Shown piece by piece: positions 1-9,579 of a stretch of 43,824 nucleotides of DNA. The number at the start of each line of letters is the position of its first letter. The first letter of the stretch is position 1. The stretch lies in NCBI GenBank assembly GCA_947367055.1, contig CANBCI010000004.1, positions 1-43,824 on the forward strand, given 5' to 3'. Origin of the DNA: an uncultured Alphaproteobacteria bacterium (lineage in GTDB: Bacteria > Pseudomonadota > Alphaproteobacteria > Rs-D84). The translations under genes and the position numbers were made by a program. The notes beneath the pieces are model-generated. The model saw only the letters and a program-made list of their open reading frames with translations. It ran no database searches and was not told the DNA's origin.

Positions 1-601
1 AACGCTGGTTATTTTGTCCGATATATCGTCGCAGCGTTCGTACATCAACCCCCAAATTTCTGGCAATCTGATAACGCGAAATTCCACAATCCAGGTGTTT
101 TTTTATATAATCCGCACACCCGTCCAGTTTGCAATGACGATTACGGCTGCCGGGCGCGCGTCCCAAACGCATTCCCGCCATTTTTCGCCGCGCCAGTGCC
201 TCGCGCGTGCGTTGGCTGATTAAATCACGTTCTATTTCTGCGGCCAGGCCGAATGCAAAGGCCAAAACCTTGCTTTGGATATTATCCCCCAATTCATATC
301 CGTCTTTTACACTGTACAACTTGGCGCCAATTTTTATCAGATGTTCCAAAACCGCCATAACCATGAATAATTTTCGCCCCAGGCGTGATAATTCGCTGCA
401 AATTATTACATCACCCGGGCAAATCCGGCGCATAAGACGCCCCAGCGCCCTTTTGTCCGGACTCGTCGCACCCGACACGCCGTCGTCGGCGATAAACGTA
501 TCTATGTGCAGCCCCAGTTGCGCCGCCTTGGCGACAATTCCAATTTTTTGATTTTCTAAATCCTGATGATCGGTACTGACCCGTATATATGCGTAAACCA
601 T
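1..601 (-). CDS. Serine site-specific recombinase (resolvase/invertase family), C-terminus cut by window edge
   Basis: Reading leftwards from an ATG at 599-601, the frame stays open to the window edge (about 200 codons). The N-terminus has the family signature IRVSTDHQ, which places the nucleophilic serine at residue 9, followed by the SELSRLGR motif, a long E-helix region (AEIERDLISQRTREAL) and a C-terminal helix-turn-helix (GISRYQIARNLGVDVRTLRRYI). These small serine recombinases invert or resolve DNA between short crossover sites. The start resembles Mpi-type master invertases of gut bacteria. No mobile-element partner is visible because the window ends here. An inverted repeat (606-651) lies directly upstream. 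The whole length and the targets cannot be seen. Confidence 0.9.
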   Translation of the reverse strand, partial: MVYAYIRVSTDHQDLENQKIGIVAKAAQLGLHIDTFIADDGVSGATSPDKRALGRLMRRICPGDVIICSELSRLGRKLFMVMAVLEHLIKIGAKLYSVKDGYELGDNIQSKVLAFAFGLAAEIERDLISQRTREALARRKMAGMRLGRAPGSRNRHCKLDGCADYIKKHLDCGISRYQIARNLGVDVRTLRRYIGQNNQR

Positions 602-605
602 TTTT

Positions 606-651
606 TATATCCTATGTTTCTTATCCCCCAAATGGGCAAAAATAGGATATA
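606..651. repeat. 9-bp inverted repeat upstream of the recombinase
   Basis: TATATCCTA at 606-614 and TAGGATATA at 643-651 are perfect inverted repeats separated by 28 bp. They lie between the recombinase start codon and the tRNA-Gly terminator. This could be an operator or a recombinase binding or crossover site. The sequence alone does not decide between them. Confidence 0.5.
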
Positions 652-680
652 AAAAAAGCCCGTCATTTGACGGGACTTTT
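651..680 (-). terminator. Intrinsic terminator of tRNA-Gly
   Basis: CCCGTC at 659-664 pairs with GACGGG at 669-674. The hairpin is flanked by A-runs and T-runs on both sides, so it can act in either direction. It follows tRNA-Gly on the minus strand. Confidence 0.8.
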
Positions 681-688
681 TGAATCCT

Positions 689-765
689 TGGTGCGAGCAA
701 AGGGACTCGAACCCTCGACCTCAACCTTGGCAAGGTTGCGCTCTAACCAACTGAGCTACGCTCGC
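689..765 (-). tRNA. tRNA-Gly(GCC)
   Basis: A full cloverleaf can be drawn on the minus strand. The acceptor stem GCGAGCG (759-765) pairs with TGCTCGC (693-699), the T-loop is TTCGAGT, and the anticodon loop is TTGCCAA with anticodon GCC. The CCA end is encoded (689-691). Confidence 0.97.
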
Positions 766-809
766 ACTGCGTGGGTAATTCTTACATATATTTTTACCCA
801 TTGCAAGTA

Positions 810-1127
810 TTATTTTTGTTTTATTTTTCCGCCACCATAATACCTTATTGAATCCAAGGAAAACCGACGCTGTTCCAGTTCCAACTGTTTCTCGCGGATA
901 TCCAGTTCACGTTGCTTTAACTGATTATTCATATAAATTCCATCCGCAATTCCATATAATGCCACCAGCGATAGACACGCCGCAAACGCTATTACGTACA
1001 GACGACCACCCCTCAAATGTACATCAAGCATTTGGGAATGATGCACATCCACACTCGGCCGGTTTTCAATTATAACTCGCTGGTAGTCAGGCATTATATT
1101 TTTCCAATTTATTACAACCATTTCCAC
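810..1127 (-). CDS. Small single-pass membrane protein, unknown function
   Basis: This 105-residue product is not recognised. It has a polar N-terminus, one transmembrane segment at about residues 43-65 (YVIAFAACLSLVALYGIADG) and a charged C-terminal helix rich in K, E, Q and R (LKQRELDIREKQLELEQRR) that looks like a short coiled coil. The start overlaps the 3' end of the upstream gene by 16 bases, which suggests translational coupling and a shared operon. An ATG two codons further in (1121) is an alternative start. It is the last gene of the long minus-strand run and is followed by tRNA-Gly. Confidence 0.6.
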   Translation of the reverse strand: MEMVVINWKNIMPDYQRVIIENRPSVDVHHSQMLDVHLRGGRLYVIAFAACLSLVALYGIADGIYMNNQLKQRELDIREKQLELEQRRFSLDSIRYYGGGKIKQK

Positions 1128-2098
1128 GGCTGCAAGACCTTTAACAGGCTGTACGCCGTGCGCTTGTCAACATATGTGTGGCCGCAACGCGGGCAAACCG
1201 CAAACGGACGCAACATGGCCTTGACCTTTTTGAACAGCATGAACCAGACAAACAACCCCAGCAACCATGCCGCCGCAACCAGCCCCCATGCAACATAACC
1301 AAAGTATTTGTTCACAGTTCCGGTAATTACATTTACAACATCTACATCGGATTTTTCCAAATCGTTATAGATTTTTGTCGCAACCGGCCATGACGACGGG
1401 CGCCACGGATAGACATGTTCAACATTATAACGGGTCAGCAACGTCGTCCCCAGGCCACCTGTATTTTTATCCAGCTGTTTCTTGATTGCTTCGTCAATCA
1501 TCTTGTCGAATTCCAGTTGCAGTGTGGATGTCAAATCCTTTTCAACCTTGTCCAATTTTTCATTTACCAGTGCGGCAGTGTTATCGACCTTTGCAATGGC
1601 GGAATCAGCCTTGGCAACACTGTCGTCAACCTTGTTCAAAGCCTTGTCAATGCCACTGGTGTTTACGCCAAGTTTACCCGCAACCCCGGTCAGTTTTTTT
1701 ACACCCGCCGTTTTTTCCGTGACGGCGGCATTCGCCTGCTTTGCCTTGGCGGTGGTGTCTGTAACCTTGTCAACCGCGCTTGAGGCCATTTTTACCTTGT
1801 CCACCGCGAATGCAATCGGCTTTTCCAGGTTAATTGCATCCTTTATTCCGTCCAACAATTGTTCGTACTGCTTTACAATATTTTGTTGCAAATCAAAGAA
1901 CATGGACACAACGATTGATTTCTTTATCGGTTCGGAATATTTATCCTTTACATGCAGCGGCGCAATAATAACAAACGACAGCCACAATATCGACACAATC
2001 GCAAACACGCGCTTTGTCCATGTAATAAAAGATGTTTTTTTCGCAACGGTTTTTGCGCCGCCGTGGTCAATTACTTCGACTTGTTTTTTCTTGGGCAT
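1112..2098 (-). CDS. Membrane protein with coiled coil and C-terminal zinc-ribbon-like motif, unknown function
   Basis: This is a 328-residue protein of unknown family. It has a basic start (MPKKKQVEV), a transmembrane segment at about residues 29-50, a long Ala/Lys/Asp/Val-rich central region with repeated VDK and AKAD-type heptads (residues 90-200, likely helical or coiled coil), a second transmembrane segment near residue 270-295, and a C-terminal CPRCG motif with few further metal ligands. The start is supported by AAGGAG eight bases upstream. The central part would lie in the periplasm if both segments span the membrane. It shares an operon with the 105-residue protein downstream. Confidence 0.65.
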   Translation of the reverse strand: MPKKKQVEVIDHGGAKTVAKKTSFITWTKRVFAIVSILWLSFVIIAPLHVKDKYSEPIKKSIVVSMFFDLQQNIVKQYEQLLDGIKDAINLEKPIAFAVDKVKMASSAVDKVTDTTAKAKQANAAVTEKTAGVKKLTGVAGKLGVNTSGIDKALNKVDDSVAKADSAIAKVDNTAALVNEKLDKVEKDLTSTLQLEFDKMIDEAIKKQLDKNTGGLGTTLLTRYNVEHVYPWRPSSWPVATKIYNDLEKSDVDVVNVITGTVNKYFGYVAWGLVAAAWLLGLFVWFMLFKKVKAMLRPFAVCPRCGHTYVDKRTAYSLLKVLQPWKWL

Positions 2099-2136
2099 AT
2101 AAAACTCCTTTTTCCTGATGATACAACTCTAATAAA

Positions 2137-2246
2137 TTATTTGTATGAAATGCAAGATTTATCTAACCCTGTCTTTAAATTCAGCGATATATTCCGATCA
2201 TTAAGAACGCGCACCGGTTCCTGATCGGGCGTTAATTTTATTTCCA

Positions 2247-2247
<1 letters not shown>
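2137..2247 (-). CDS. 36-residue small ORF coupled to tgt
   Basis: The ATG (2245-2247) shares its A with the TAA stop of tgt (TAATG overlap), an arrangement typical of reinitiating ribosomes. The product begins MEIKLTPDQEPVRVLNDRN and ends ISYK. It is polar, lacks a signal peptide, and matches nothing I recognise. The coupling is the main evidence that it is translated; chance is possible at this length. Confidence 0.4.
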
Positions 2248-3728
<1,481 letters not shown>

Positions 3729-3754
<26 letters not shown>

Positions 3755-4769
3755 TTCTAATCTCCTTTTTGAACAGCAGACAGCAATCCCCGTACGAGAA
3801 AAAGCGATATTTTTCTGCAACCGCATGCGAATATGCGCGTTTCATTTCATCAAGTCCGGCAAACGCGGACACCAGCATAAACAGCGTTGATTTCGGCAAA
3901 TGAAAATTCGTCAGCAAAACATCCACCGCACGGAATTTATAACCCGGCGTAATGAATATGTCCGTTGTGCGGCAAAACGGCGCAACGCGCATGCCCGGCG
4001 CCGCATCCGCCGCCGCAGATTCCAATGTACGCATTGATGTCGTGCCGACCGCAATAACACGCGCGGCATTATTTATAATTTCAGCCTGTTCGGGTGTGAT
4101 GCAGGCCCATTCACTGTGCATTTTGTGCTGGGACAAATCTTCGGTTTTGACCGGCATCCAGGTGCCCGCCCCGACATGCAGCGTTACTTTTACAATTTGG
4201 GCGCCGCGCGCGCGAATTTCGTCCAACATTTCATTTGTAAAATGCAGGCCCGCCGTCGGAGCAGCCATGGACCCCGTGGGGCCGGCGTACACGGTCTGAT
4301 ACCGTTCGCGGTCCGCATCCTCTTGGGCGCGTTTCATATACGGCGGCAACGGCATTTTTCCAACACGTTCCAACACGTCAAACAAATTGTCGCAATTAAA
4401 TCGCAGTTTAAGACCGCTGTCATCATCACGCGCCAAAACAGTCGCGGTTGTGCCGTCATCCAGTGTTAATGCAGCACCAATTTCAATTTTATTAAATTTT
4501 TTGCACAGTCCCCACCAAGTGCCGTCACCCGCCGCCGTATGCAACGTAATTTCATGTCCAGACGCCATAAATCGCGCGGGAATAACACGCGAATTATTAA
4601 AGACAACCACATCGCCGGGCCGCAAAAATTCAATAAAGTCGCGCACGCCATGGTCGGAAATTTCGCCGCCATTCACAACCAGCATGCGCGACGCATCGCG
4701 CCGCATAAGCGGATGCGACGCAATCAATTCCGACGGCAGTTCAAAATCAAAATCGGATGTATGCAACAT
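3729..4769 (-). CDS. queA: S-adenosylmethionine:tRNA ribosyltransferase-isomerase
   Basis: QueA moves the ribosyl group of SAM onto preQ1-modified tRNA to make epoxyqueuosine. The 346-residue length is typical. Family-typical stretches are the N-terminal DFDFELPSELIASHP, NNSRVIPARF, GSMAAPTAGLHFT and the C-terminal TNFHLPKSTLFMLVSAFAG. It follows the lipoprotein gene by 14 bases and overlaps the next gene by 26, in an apparent era-lipoprotein-queA-orphan-tgt transcription unit. Confidence 0.97.
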
Positions 4770-4783
4770 TGGATTGAAAATGA

Positions 4784-5209
4784 TTATTTTGATTTTTCCG
4801 ATTTTGACATCACGCTACGAATGTACCTAGATTTTTCTTTCTGCATACTTTTAAACTTTTCGTGTTCTTTCACTTCGCGTAATGTTTTGTTATTTATATG
4901 AGAAAGCCTGGATTCGCTTAATGGGCCAAAACGAACCAGATTATTTATAACAATGCGTTTATCTGCAAAACGACTTATCTGCATTGTTATGGTATCACCG
5001 ATATTGATATGTTCATAATATTCGTAATATTCATAGTTATATGGCTTAAACATAACCACAGACGTATCTCGTGGAGCGGACATATAATGCACAACAATTT
5101 TATTATCTGCTTTGCCATCCACGATAAAATCGTATGACTTATTGCATCCGCCAAACAGCGCCGGCGCACCAAACATCATTGTTGTCATAATTTTATGTTT
5201 CAAACTCAT
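4784..5209 (-). CDS. Small lipoprotein, unknown function
   Basis: The product has 141 residues. The start MSLKHKIMTTMMFG is supported by GAGGTG a few bases upstream, and it opens a signal peptide ending in the lipobox LFGGC (cysteine at about residue 21). The mature part holds a beta-rich segment (YDFIVDGKADNKIVV...) and a tyrosine cluster (YNYEYYEYYEH), and ends in a basic Ser/Lys tail. The family is not recognised. It lies 20 bases downstream of era and 14 bases upstream of queA, so it is cotranscribed with them, although its envelope location suggests an unrelated job. Confidence 0.7.
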   Translation of the reverse strand: MSLKHKIMTTMMFGAPALFGGCNKSYDFIVDGKADNKIVVHYMSAPRDTSVVMFKPYNYEYYEYYEHINIGDTITMQISRFADKRIVINNLVRFGPLSESRLSHINNKTLREVKEHEKFKSMQKEKSRYIRSVMSKSEKSK

Positions 5210-5228
5210 ATTAACACCTCTTATGATT

Positions 5229-6122
5229 TTATTTTTTGAATTCCAATCCCTGATCCACATAGTTTTCCGCGCGGTTTTCCCAATCCGATTCCACACGCAC
5301 GAACAAATGCAGACGCGCATTCACGCCCCATTGGTCCTGAATATCATGACGGGCGCTAGTACCTATTTGTTGCAACTGCGCACCACCGCGACCGATTACA
5401 ATTTTCTTGTGCGCATCGCTTTGGACAACGATTTTCTGATATATATCCAGTACGCCGTCCGGATCAACATCCACTTTTTCTGTTACGACATTGATGTGGT
5501 ACGGCAATTCCTGGTGAATATATTTATAAATCTTTTCTCGCGTCAATTCGGACAGATACAGATTATCCGGCACATCAACACTGTCCGCCGCATCAAACAG
5601 ATACGGCCCCGCCGGCATAACCGCCGCCAGTGCATCCAGCATCCCAGTAACCCCGTCGTTTTTTAACGCAGAAATCATAAATATCTCGCGCCAATCGGCC
5701 ATTTGGGACAATTCCGCCGCAATTGGCAATAAATCCTGTTTTTTTACGGCATCGGCCTTGTTTAATGCAACAAACAAATTTGGCCTGTTTTTTATTTTTT
5801 CAACCAGTCCGCGGATTGTGTCCGTGACGCCCTTTTGCGCGTCTAAAATAAGCAACACCGCATCCGCGTCCGCCAATGCGTCCATGGCGGCACCCACCAT
5901 TGCACGGTCCAGGCGCCGTGCCGGTTTGAATACGCCCGGCGTATCAACAAATATCAATTGACGGTCGCCAACCATTTTTACCGCACGGAAATTTGTTCGC
6001 GTGGTTTGAACCTTGTGCGATACAATTGATACCTTGCGCCCCATAATTTGGTTTAGCAATGTGCTCTTGCCCGCATTCGTGGGACCAATAATTGCAATAA
6101 ATCCGGAATATGTCTGTTTCAT
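5229..6122 (-). CDS. era: GTPase Era, ribosome small-subunit assembly
   Basis: Era binds the 3' end of 16S rRNA and couples GTP hydrolysis to 30S maturation. In the 297-residue reading from MKQTYSG, the G1 motif GPTNAGKST is at 13-21, DTPG at 60-63, NKAD at 121-124 and SALKNDGV near 151; the C-terminal KH domain carries the GRGG loop at 244-247. The chosen ATG gives the usual Era length; an ATG four codons upstream is possible. Neither has a clear Shine-Dalgarno sequence. It heads the minus-strand operon leading into queA and tgt. Confidence 0.96.
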   Translation of the reverse strand: MKQTYSGFIAIIGPTNAGKSTLLNQIMGRKVSIVSHKVQTTRTNFRAVKMVGDRQLIFVDTPGVFKPARRLDRAMVGAAMDALADADAVLLILDAQKGVTDTIRGLVEKIKNRPNLFVALNKADAVKKQDLLPIAAELSQMADWREIFMISALKNDGVTGMLDALAAVMPAGPYLFDAADSVDVPDNLYLSELTREKIYKYIHQELPYHINVVTEKVDVDPDGVLDIYQKIVVQSDAHKKIVIGRGGAQLQQIGTSARHDIQDQWGVNARLHLFVRVESDWENRAENYVDQGLEFKK

Positions 6123-6165
6123 ACTTGGGAACATAGCACAGTTTTTGAAAAAGTGAATAAAAATC

Positions 6166-6193
6166 TTGCAAAAGTTGTACTTTATTTTATAAT
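6166..6193 (+). promoter_or_regulatory. Predicted sigma70-type promoter for the deaminase-MazG gene
   Basis: TTGCAA (6166-6171) and TATAAT (6188-6193) are separated by 16 bp and lie 24 bp before the ATG at 6217, in the gap between the divergent era gene and this gene. Confidence 0.6.
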
Positions 6194-6216
6194 TTGTCCA
6201 AAAATATGGATTACTC

Positions 6217-7221
6217 ATGAAAAAAGATGACATTTTGGAATTTGACGAAAAGTGGAACTTGCGCTTTATGGAACTGGCGAAACTTGTGTCCACTTGGTCC
6301 AAAGACGAAAGCACCAAGGTCGGATGCGCAATTGTCGGCCCAGACAAGGAAGTGCGTTCCCTAGGATACAACGGATTCCCGCGCGGTGTTGACGATACGA
6401 TTGCGGAACGTCAGTTGCGTCCGCAAAAATACGAATATTACGAACACGCCGAATGAAACGCGATATATAATGCCAATCTGTCGGGCAGTGCGTTGCGCGG
6501 GTGCATCCTGTATGTGACACAGCCGCCGTGCACCGATTGCGCCCGTGGAATAATCCAGTCCGGAATCCGGCATGTATATTTCCTAAAACCGTGCGAAAAA
6601 AATGACAAAAATGTGCCCGGCTGGCGTGACAAATTATCACATTCTTTTGAAATGTTTGACGAGGCGGGCGTCAAATACACATCGCTAAACAGTGAAATCG
6701 AGGTATGCAACGCCCCGATGGAACAACTGTTCAATCTGGTACCACAACAGGAACTGGACCATATATCGGATGTCACGATTAAAAAGTACGGTCTGAATCA
6801 CCAGATTTCAATATGTATTGAAGAGTTGGGCGAATTATCAACGGAACTGCTGCTGAATAATTCGGCAAAAAACACGGCGGCGGAAACCGCTGATGTGTAC
6901 ATAACACTAAATCACATAACATACGGGTACGACATTCGCAAATCGGTCATTGCCGCACGCGACAAAAAAATATTAAATCCAAACTATCTGACCGGGGATA
7001 ATGAACGGCTGATATCATTTTTCGCATTGCAAAAAGAACTGCTGAAAAACATCAACCGCGGATTTGACAACATTCCTGAAATCACAAACCGCACCGCAGA
7101 TGCTTATATTGCACTGATAAAGTCCATTGCGGAACGCAATAACATGCCCACCGTTCGCCAAATTGTACAATCAAAAATGGCACGAACAATCCAGCGTATA
7201 CAGGCCGAAAAGACAAAATAA
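6217..7221 (+). pseudogene. dCMP deaminase - MazG-like pyrophosphohydrolase fusion, interrupted by an in-frame TGA
   Basis: One frame encodes both domains, broken only by TGA at 6454-6456 (codon 80). The N-terminal part is a ComEB/dCMP deaminase-type zinc enzyme: ESTKVGCAIV, the HAE motif (His77, Glu79), and after the TGA NAIYNAN and PPCTDC (zinc ligands Cys105 and Cys108). The C-terminal part has the MazG signature EELGE (202-206), 16 residues, then ETAD (223-226), matching EExxE-N12-28-ExxD. A MazG domain could supply dCMP from dCTP to the deaminase; that is inference. TGA sits where relatives commonly carry Arg (HAERNAI), so a single CGA to TGA change would explain it. The stop removes both cysteine ligands. 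A TTG at 6493 could restart translation but would lack HAE. Confidence 0.8.
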
Positions 7222-7247
7222 AAAAACCGGCACTATGCCGGTTTTTA
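7221..7247. terminator. Bidirectional terminator between the deaminase and bamD genes
   Basis: AAAACCGGCA pairs with TGCCGGTTTT, with A-runs and T-runs on either side. It separates two convergent genes. Confidence 0.85.
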
Positions 7248-7252
7248 TAAAT

Positions 7253-7999
7253 TTAGCGTTCCATATTGTTTGCTTTCTTGTCCAATTTCTTTGTCCATTC
7301 GTTGTCCGGGAAATTCGTTTGCAACATTTTGGCAAAGCCCGCCGCCTGCTCTGGCAGGCCAATTGCCGTATAACATTCGGTCAAACGATACATGGCCTCG
7401 GGCGTCATGACGGTTTCCTGGGCATCAGTCACGACCGATTGCAGGCGACTGATTGCGCTGGTCCAGTTTTCGCGTGCCATATCGCGGCGCGCGGAATACA
7501 TAATCTTGCCCGCGATATAGTTTTTCAAAATAATAATTTTGTTCTTGGCATTTTCAGCGTATTCGGATTTCGGGAATCGTTCAACCAATTGTTCAAACTG
7601 GGCCAGCGCATAGACTGACATCCCCGGCTCGCGCCGGACATCGCTTACCTGGCGGTAATAGCACATGCCGCGCAGATAGAGGATATAAGGTACATCCGCG
7701 TGTCCCGGGTGGAACCGCATAAAGCGGTCGGCCGCCAAAATCGCACCGGCGAAATCATCATCCATGTAATATGAATACGCCGCCATAACCAGCGCATCGG
7801 CCGCCCAGGGACTCGACGGGTATTGCGTTTCCGCCCGCAGGAAATCTGCCGCCGCGGCATCATAATTTTTCTTGTTAAATTCCTTGTAAGCCTGGGTATA
7901 TATCTCTTCCAGGGGTTGTTCTGGTGCGATTTTTGTATCCCCGCCGCCGCATCCCGCGACCAGACCGCAAACCGCAACTAACATCAGTATCTTTTTCAT
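7253..7999 (-). CDS. bamD: Outer membrane assembly lipoprotein BamD
   Basis: BamD is the lipoprotein partner of BamA in the complex that inserts beta-barrel proteins in the outer membrane. The start MKKILMLVAVCGLVAGC (248 residues) is preceded by AGGAT and gives a signal peptide with lipobox LVAGC at Cys17. TPR-like repeats follow: YTQAYKEFNKKNYDAAAADF, SPWAADALVMAAYSYY, ADRFMRFHPGHADVPYILYLRGMCYY, FEQLVERFPKSEYAENAKNKI. It is transcribed away from murJ. Confidence 0.93.
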   Translation of the reverse strand: MKKILMLVAVCGLVAGCGGGDTKIAPEQPLEEIYTQAYKEFNKKNYDAAAADFLRAETQYPSSPWAADALVMAAYSYYMDDDFAGAILAADRFMRFHPGHADVPYILYLRGMCYYRQVSDVRREPGMSVYALAQFEQLVERFPKSEYAENAKNKIIILKNYIAGKIMYSARRDMARENWTSAISRLQSVVTDAQETVMTPEAMYRLTECYTAIGLPEQAAGFAKMLQTNFPDNEWTKKLDKKANNMER

Positions 8000-8011
8000 T
8001 ATAATCCTGCC

Positions 8012-8041
8012 TTGATTTTGTATTTCAAATATGAGTATAAT
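8012..8041 (+). promoter_or_regulatory. Predicted promoter placing the murJ transcription start at its ATG
   Basis: TTGATT (8012-8017) and TATAAT (8036-8041) are spaced by 18 bp. The ATG at 8049 follows the -10 box by 7 bases, so the transcript would start at or one base before the start codon. The segment TATAATCGAAACCATGAAA is almost repeated at the M23 peptidase start at 18668. Confidence 0.65.
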
Positions 8042-8048
8042 CGAAACC

Positions 8049-9509
8049 ATGAAACTAGGCAAACATATTTTCGGGGTTGGTGCCATGACCGGCATCAGCC
8101 GTATATTTGGCTTTATTCGCGATATGCTGATTGCGCGCGTACTGGGGGCCGGACGGTTAAGCGACATATTCCTGGCGGCGTTCAAGTTGCCGAATTTATT
8201 CCGCGACCTGCTAGGCGAAGGGGCATTGTCCGCAATATTTATCCCCATGTACACGGATCTTAAAAAAGACGATGAATTTGCCAAGAATGTCTTTTCATGG
8301 CTAATGGTGGTTTTACTGGCTATCACCATAGTATTTGAAATATTCATGCCGTTGGTTGTGTGGATTCTGGCCCCGGGGTTTGACGCAGAACCGGGAAAAA
8401 TGGAAATGACCGTACTGATTTCCAGAATAATGTTCTTTTATGTGATATTCGTGTGTGGTTCGGCGTTCCTGTCCGCGATACTTAACGCGTTTTCAAAGTT
8501 TTTACTGGCCGCGTTCATGCCGGTCATGCTGAATATTATGCTAATTGGCGCATTACTGCTGGCGTCCACATGGACGGGTGGCACGGCCCTGTACCTTATG
8601 GCGGGAACAGTCGTTCTGTCGGGCATTGTGCAGTTTGCAATTCTGTGGGGGCGCGTACGGGCACGGCATTTCGGTCTGCGCCTTGTCCGGCCACGCTGGA
8701 CGCCGGGAATTAAGCACTTGTTTCAGCGCCTGGGCATCAGTATTGTCGGAAACGGCTTTTATCAGATTACCATTATCGTCGGCACATTGGTCGCCAGTTT
8801 TCAAAACGGCGCGGTATCATGGCTGTATTACGCCGACCGCATTGTGCAATTACCGTTTGCAATGATTGGATTGGCGGTTGGGACAGTGCTGATGTCATCA
8901 ATTTCAAACGCACTGGCAGACCACAATATGCGCAGTGTTCATATTCAGCAAAATTCTTCGCTGCGCCGGTCAATGATGCTGATATTGCCGTGCGTGGCTG
9001 GACTGTTTGTGCTGGCGCAGCCAATTATAAAATACCTGTTTGAATATGGCGCATGGACGCCGGCATCAACTTCGGCGGTCGCCACGGCCATTATGATTCA
9101 GGTATTCGTCCTGCCGGCGATGCTGATTAGCCAGATTTACAGTAAAACCCTGTACGCCGCCCAGGATGTCAAGACGCCTGTAAAAACCAGCATGATTTCA
9201 CTGGCGACGGCGGCGGTGATTTATTTGGCGCTGTTTCCGGTACTGGGATATCTGGCGATTCCCGCCGGTGTCGTGGCCAGCGGATACCTTAAAAACTACC
9301 TGCTGGGGCGGGCATGCCGAAAACGCGGTCTGTTCAAAATGGACATGCGTTCAGTTCGCACGATTGCGGCATTCGGATTGCTGGCGGCGGCGCTGGGCGT
9401 TGCACTGTGGTTTGTCCCGATTGACAGCATTTGGACACTGTTCGCGGCAATTGCGGCGTATGGGATAATATACCTGCCGATTGCATATGTTATCGACCGG
9501 AAATTATAG
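8049..9509 (+). CDS. murJ: Lipid II flippase MurJ
   Basis: MurJ flips the peptidoglycan precursor lipid II across the inner membrane. The 486-residue protein has about 14 hydrophobic segments and the family motif near the N-terminus GFIRDMLIARVLGAG...FRDLLGEGALSAIFIPMY, with the charged cavity residues typical of the MOP/MurJ fold. An ATG at 8031 would add six residues, but the predicted promoter overlaps it, so 8049 is preferred; no Shine-Dalgarno sequence precedes either. It ends with TAG. The next gene has its own promoter. Confidence 0.95.
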   Translation: MKLGKHIFGVGAMTGISRIFGFIRDMLIARVLGAGRLSDIFLAAFKLPNLFRDLLGEGALSAIFIPMYTDLKKDDEFAKNVFSWLMVVLLAITIVFEIFMPLVVWILAPGFDAEPGKMEMTVLISRIMFFYVIFVCGSAFLSAILNAFSKFLLAAFMPVMLNIMLIGALLLASTWTGGTALYLMAGTVVLSGIVQFAILWGRVRARHFGLRLVRPRWTPGIKHLFQRLGISIVGNGFYQITIIVGTLVASFQNGAVSWLYYADRIVQLPFAMIGLAVGTVLMSSISNALADHNMRSVHIQQNSSLRRSMMLILPCVAGLFVLAQPIIKYLFEYGAWTPASTSAVATAIMIQVFVLPAMLISQIYSKTLYAAQDVKTPVKTSMISLATAAVIYLALFPVLGYLAIPAGVVASGYLKNYLLGRACRKRGLFKMDMRSVRTIAAFGLLAAALGVALWFVPIDSIWTLFAAIAAYGIIYLPIAYVIDRKL

Positions 9510-9521
9510 ATAAAATAAAGT

Positions 9522-9550
9522 TTGAAACCGGGGCTTTTTTATGATAAAAT
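9522..9550 (+). promoter_or_regulatory. Predicted promoter of the RlpA-like gene
   Basis: TTGAAA (9522-9527) and TAAAAT (9545-9550) are separated by 17 bp; a Shine-Dalgarno AAGGAG and the ATG at 9580 follow. Confidence 0.55.
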
Positions 9551-9579
9551 ATAAATATTAAGAATGTAAGGAGTCCCAC

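Noticed and set aside
1415-2102. Plus-strand ORFs opposite the membrane-protein gene
   Set aside because: They are reverse-strand shadows without ribosome-binding sites; the minus-strand frame has AAGGAG and clear membrane segments.
6454-6456. TGA as a sense codon (Trp or selenocysteine) in this organism
   Set aside because: TGA ends genes elsewhere (13006-13008 in an ATGA overlap, 42927-42929), Trp is encoded by TGG throughout, and relatives of this motif carry Arg rather than Trp or Cys, so a single-base nonsense change or read error is more likely.
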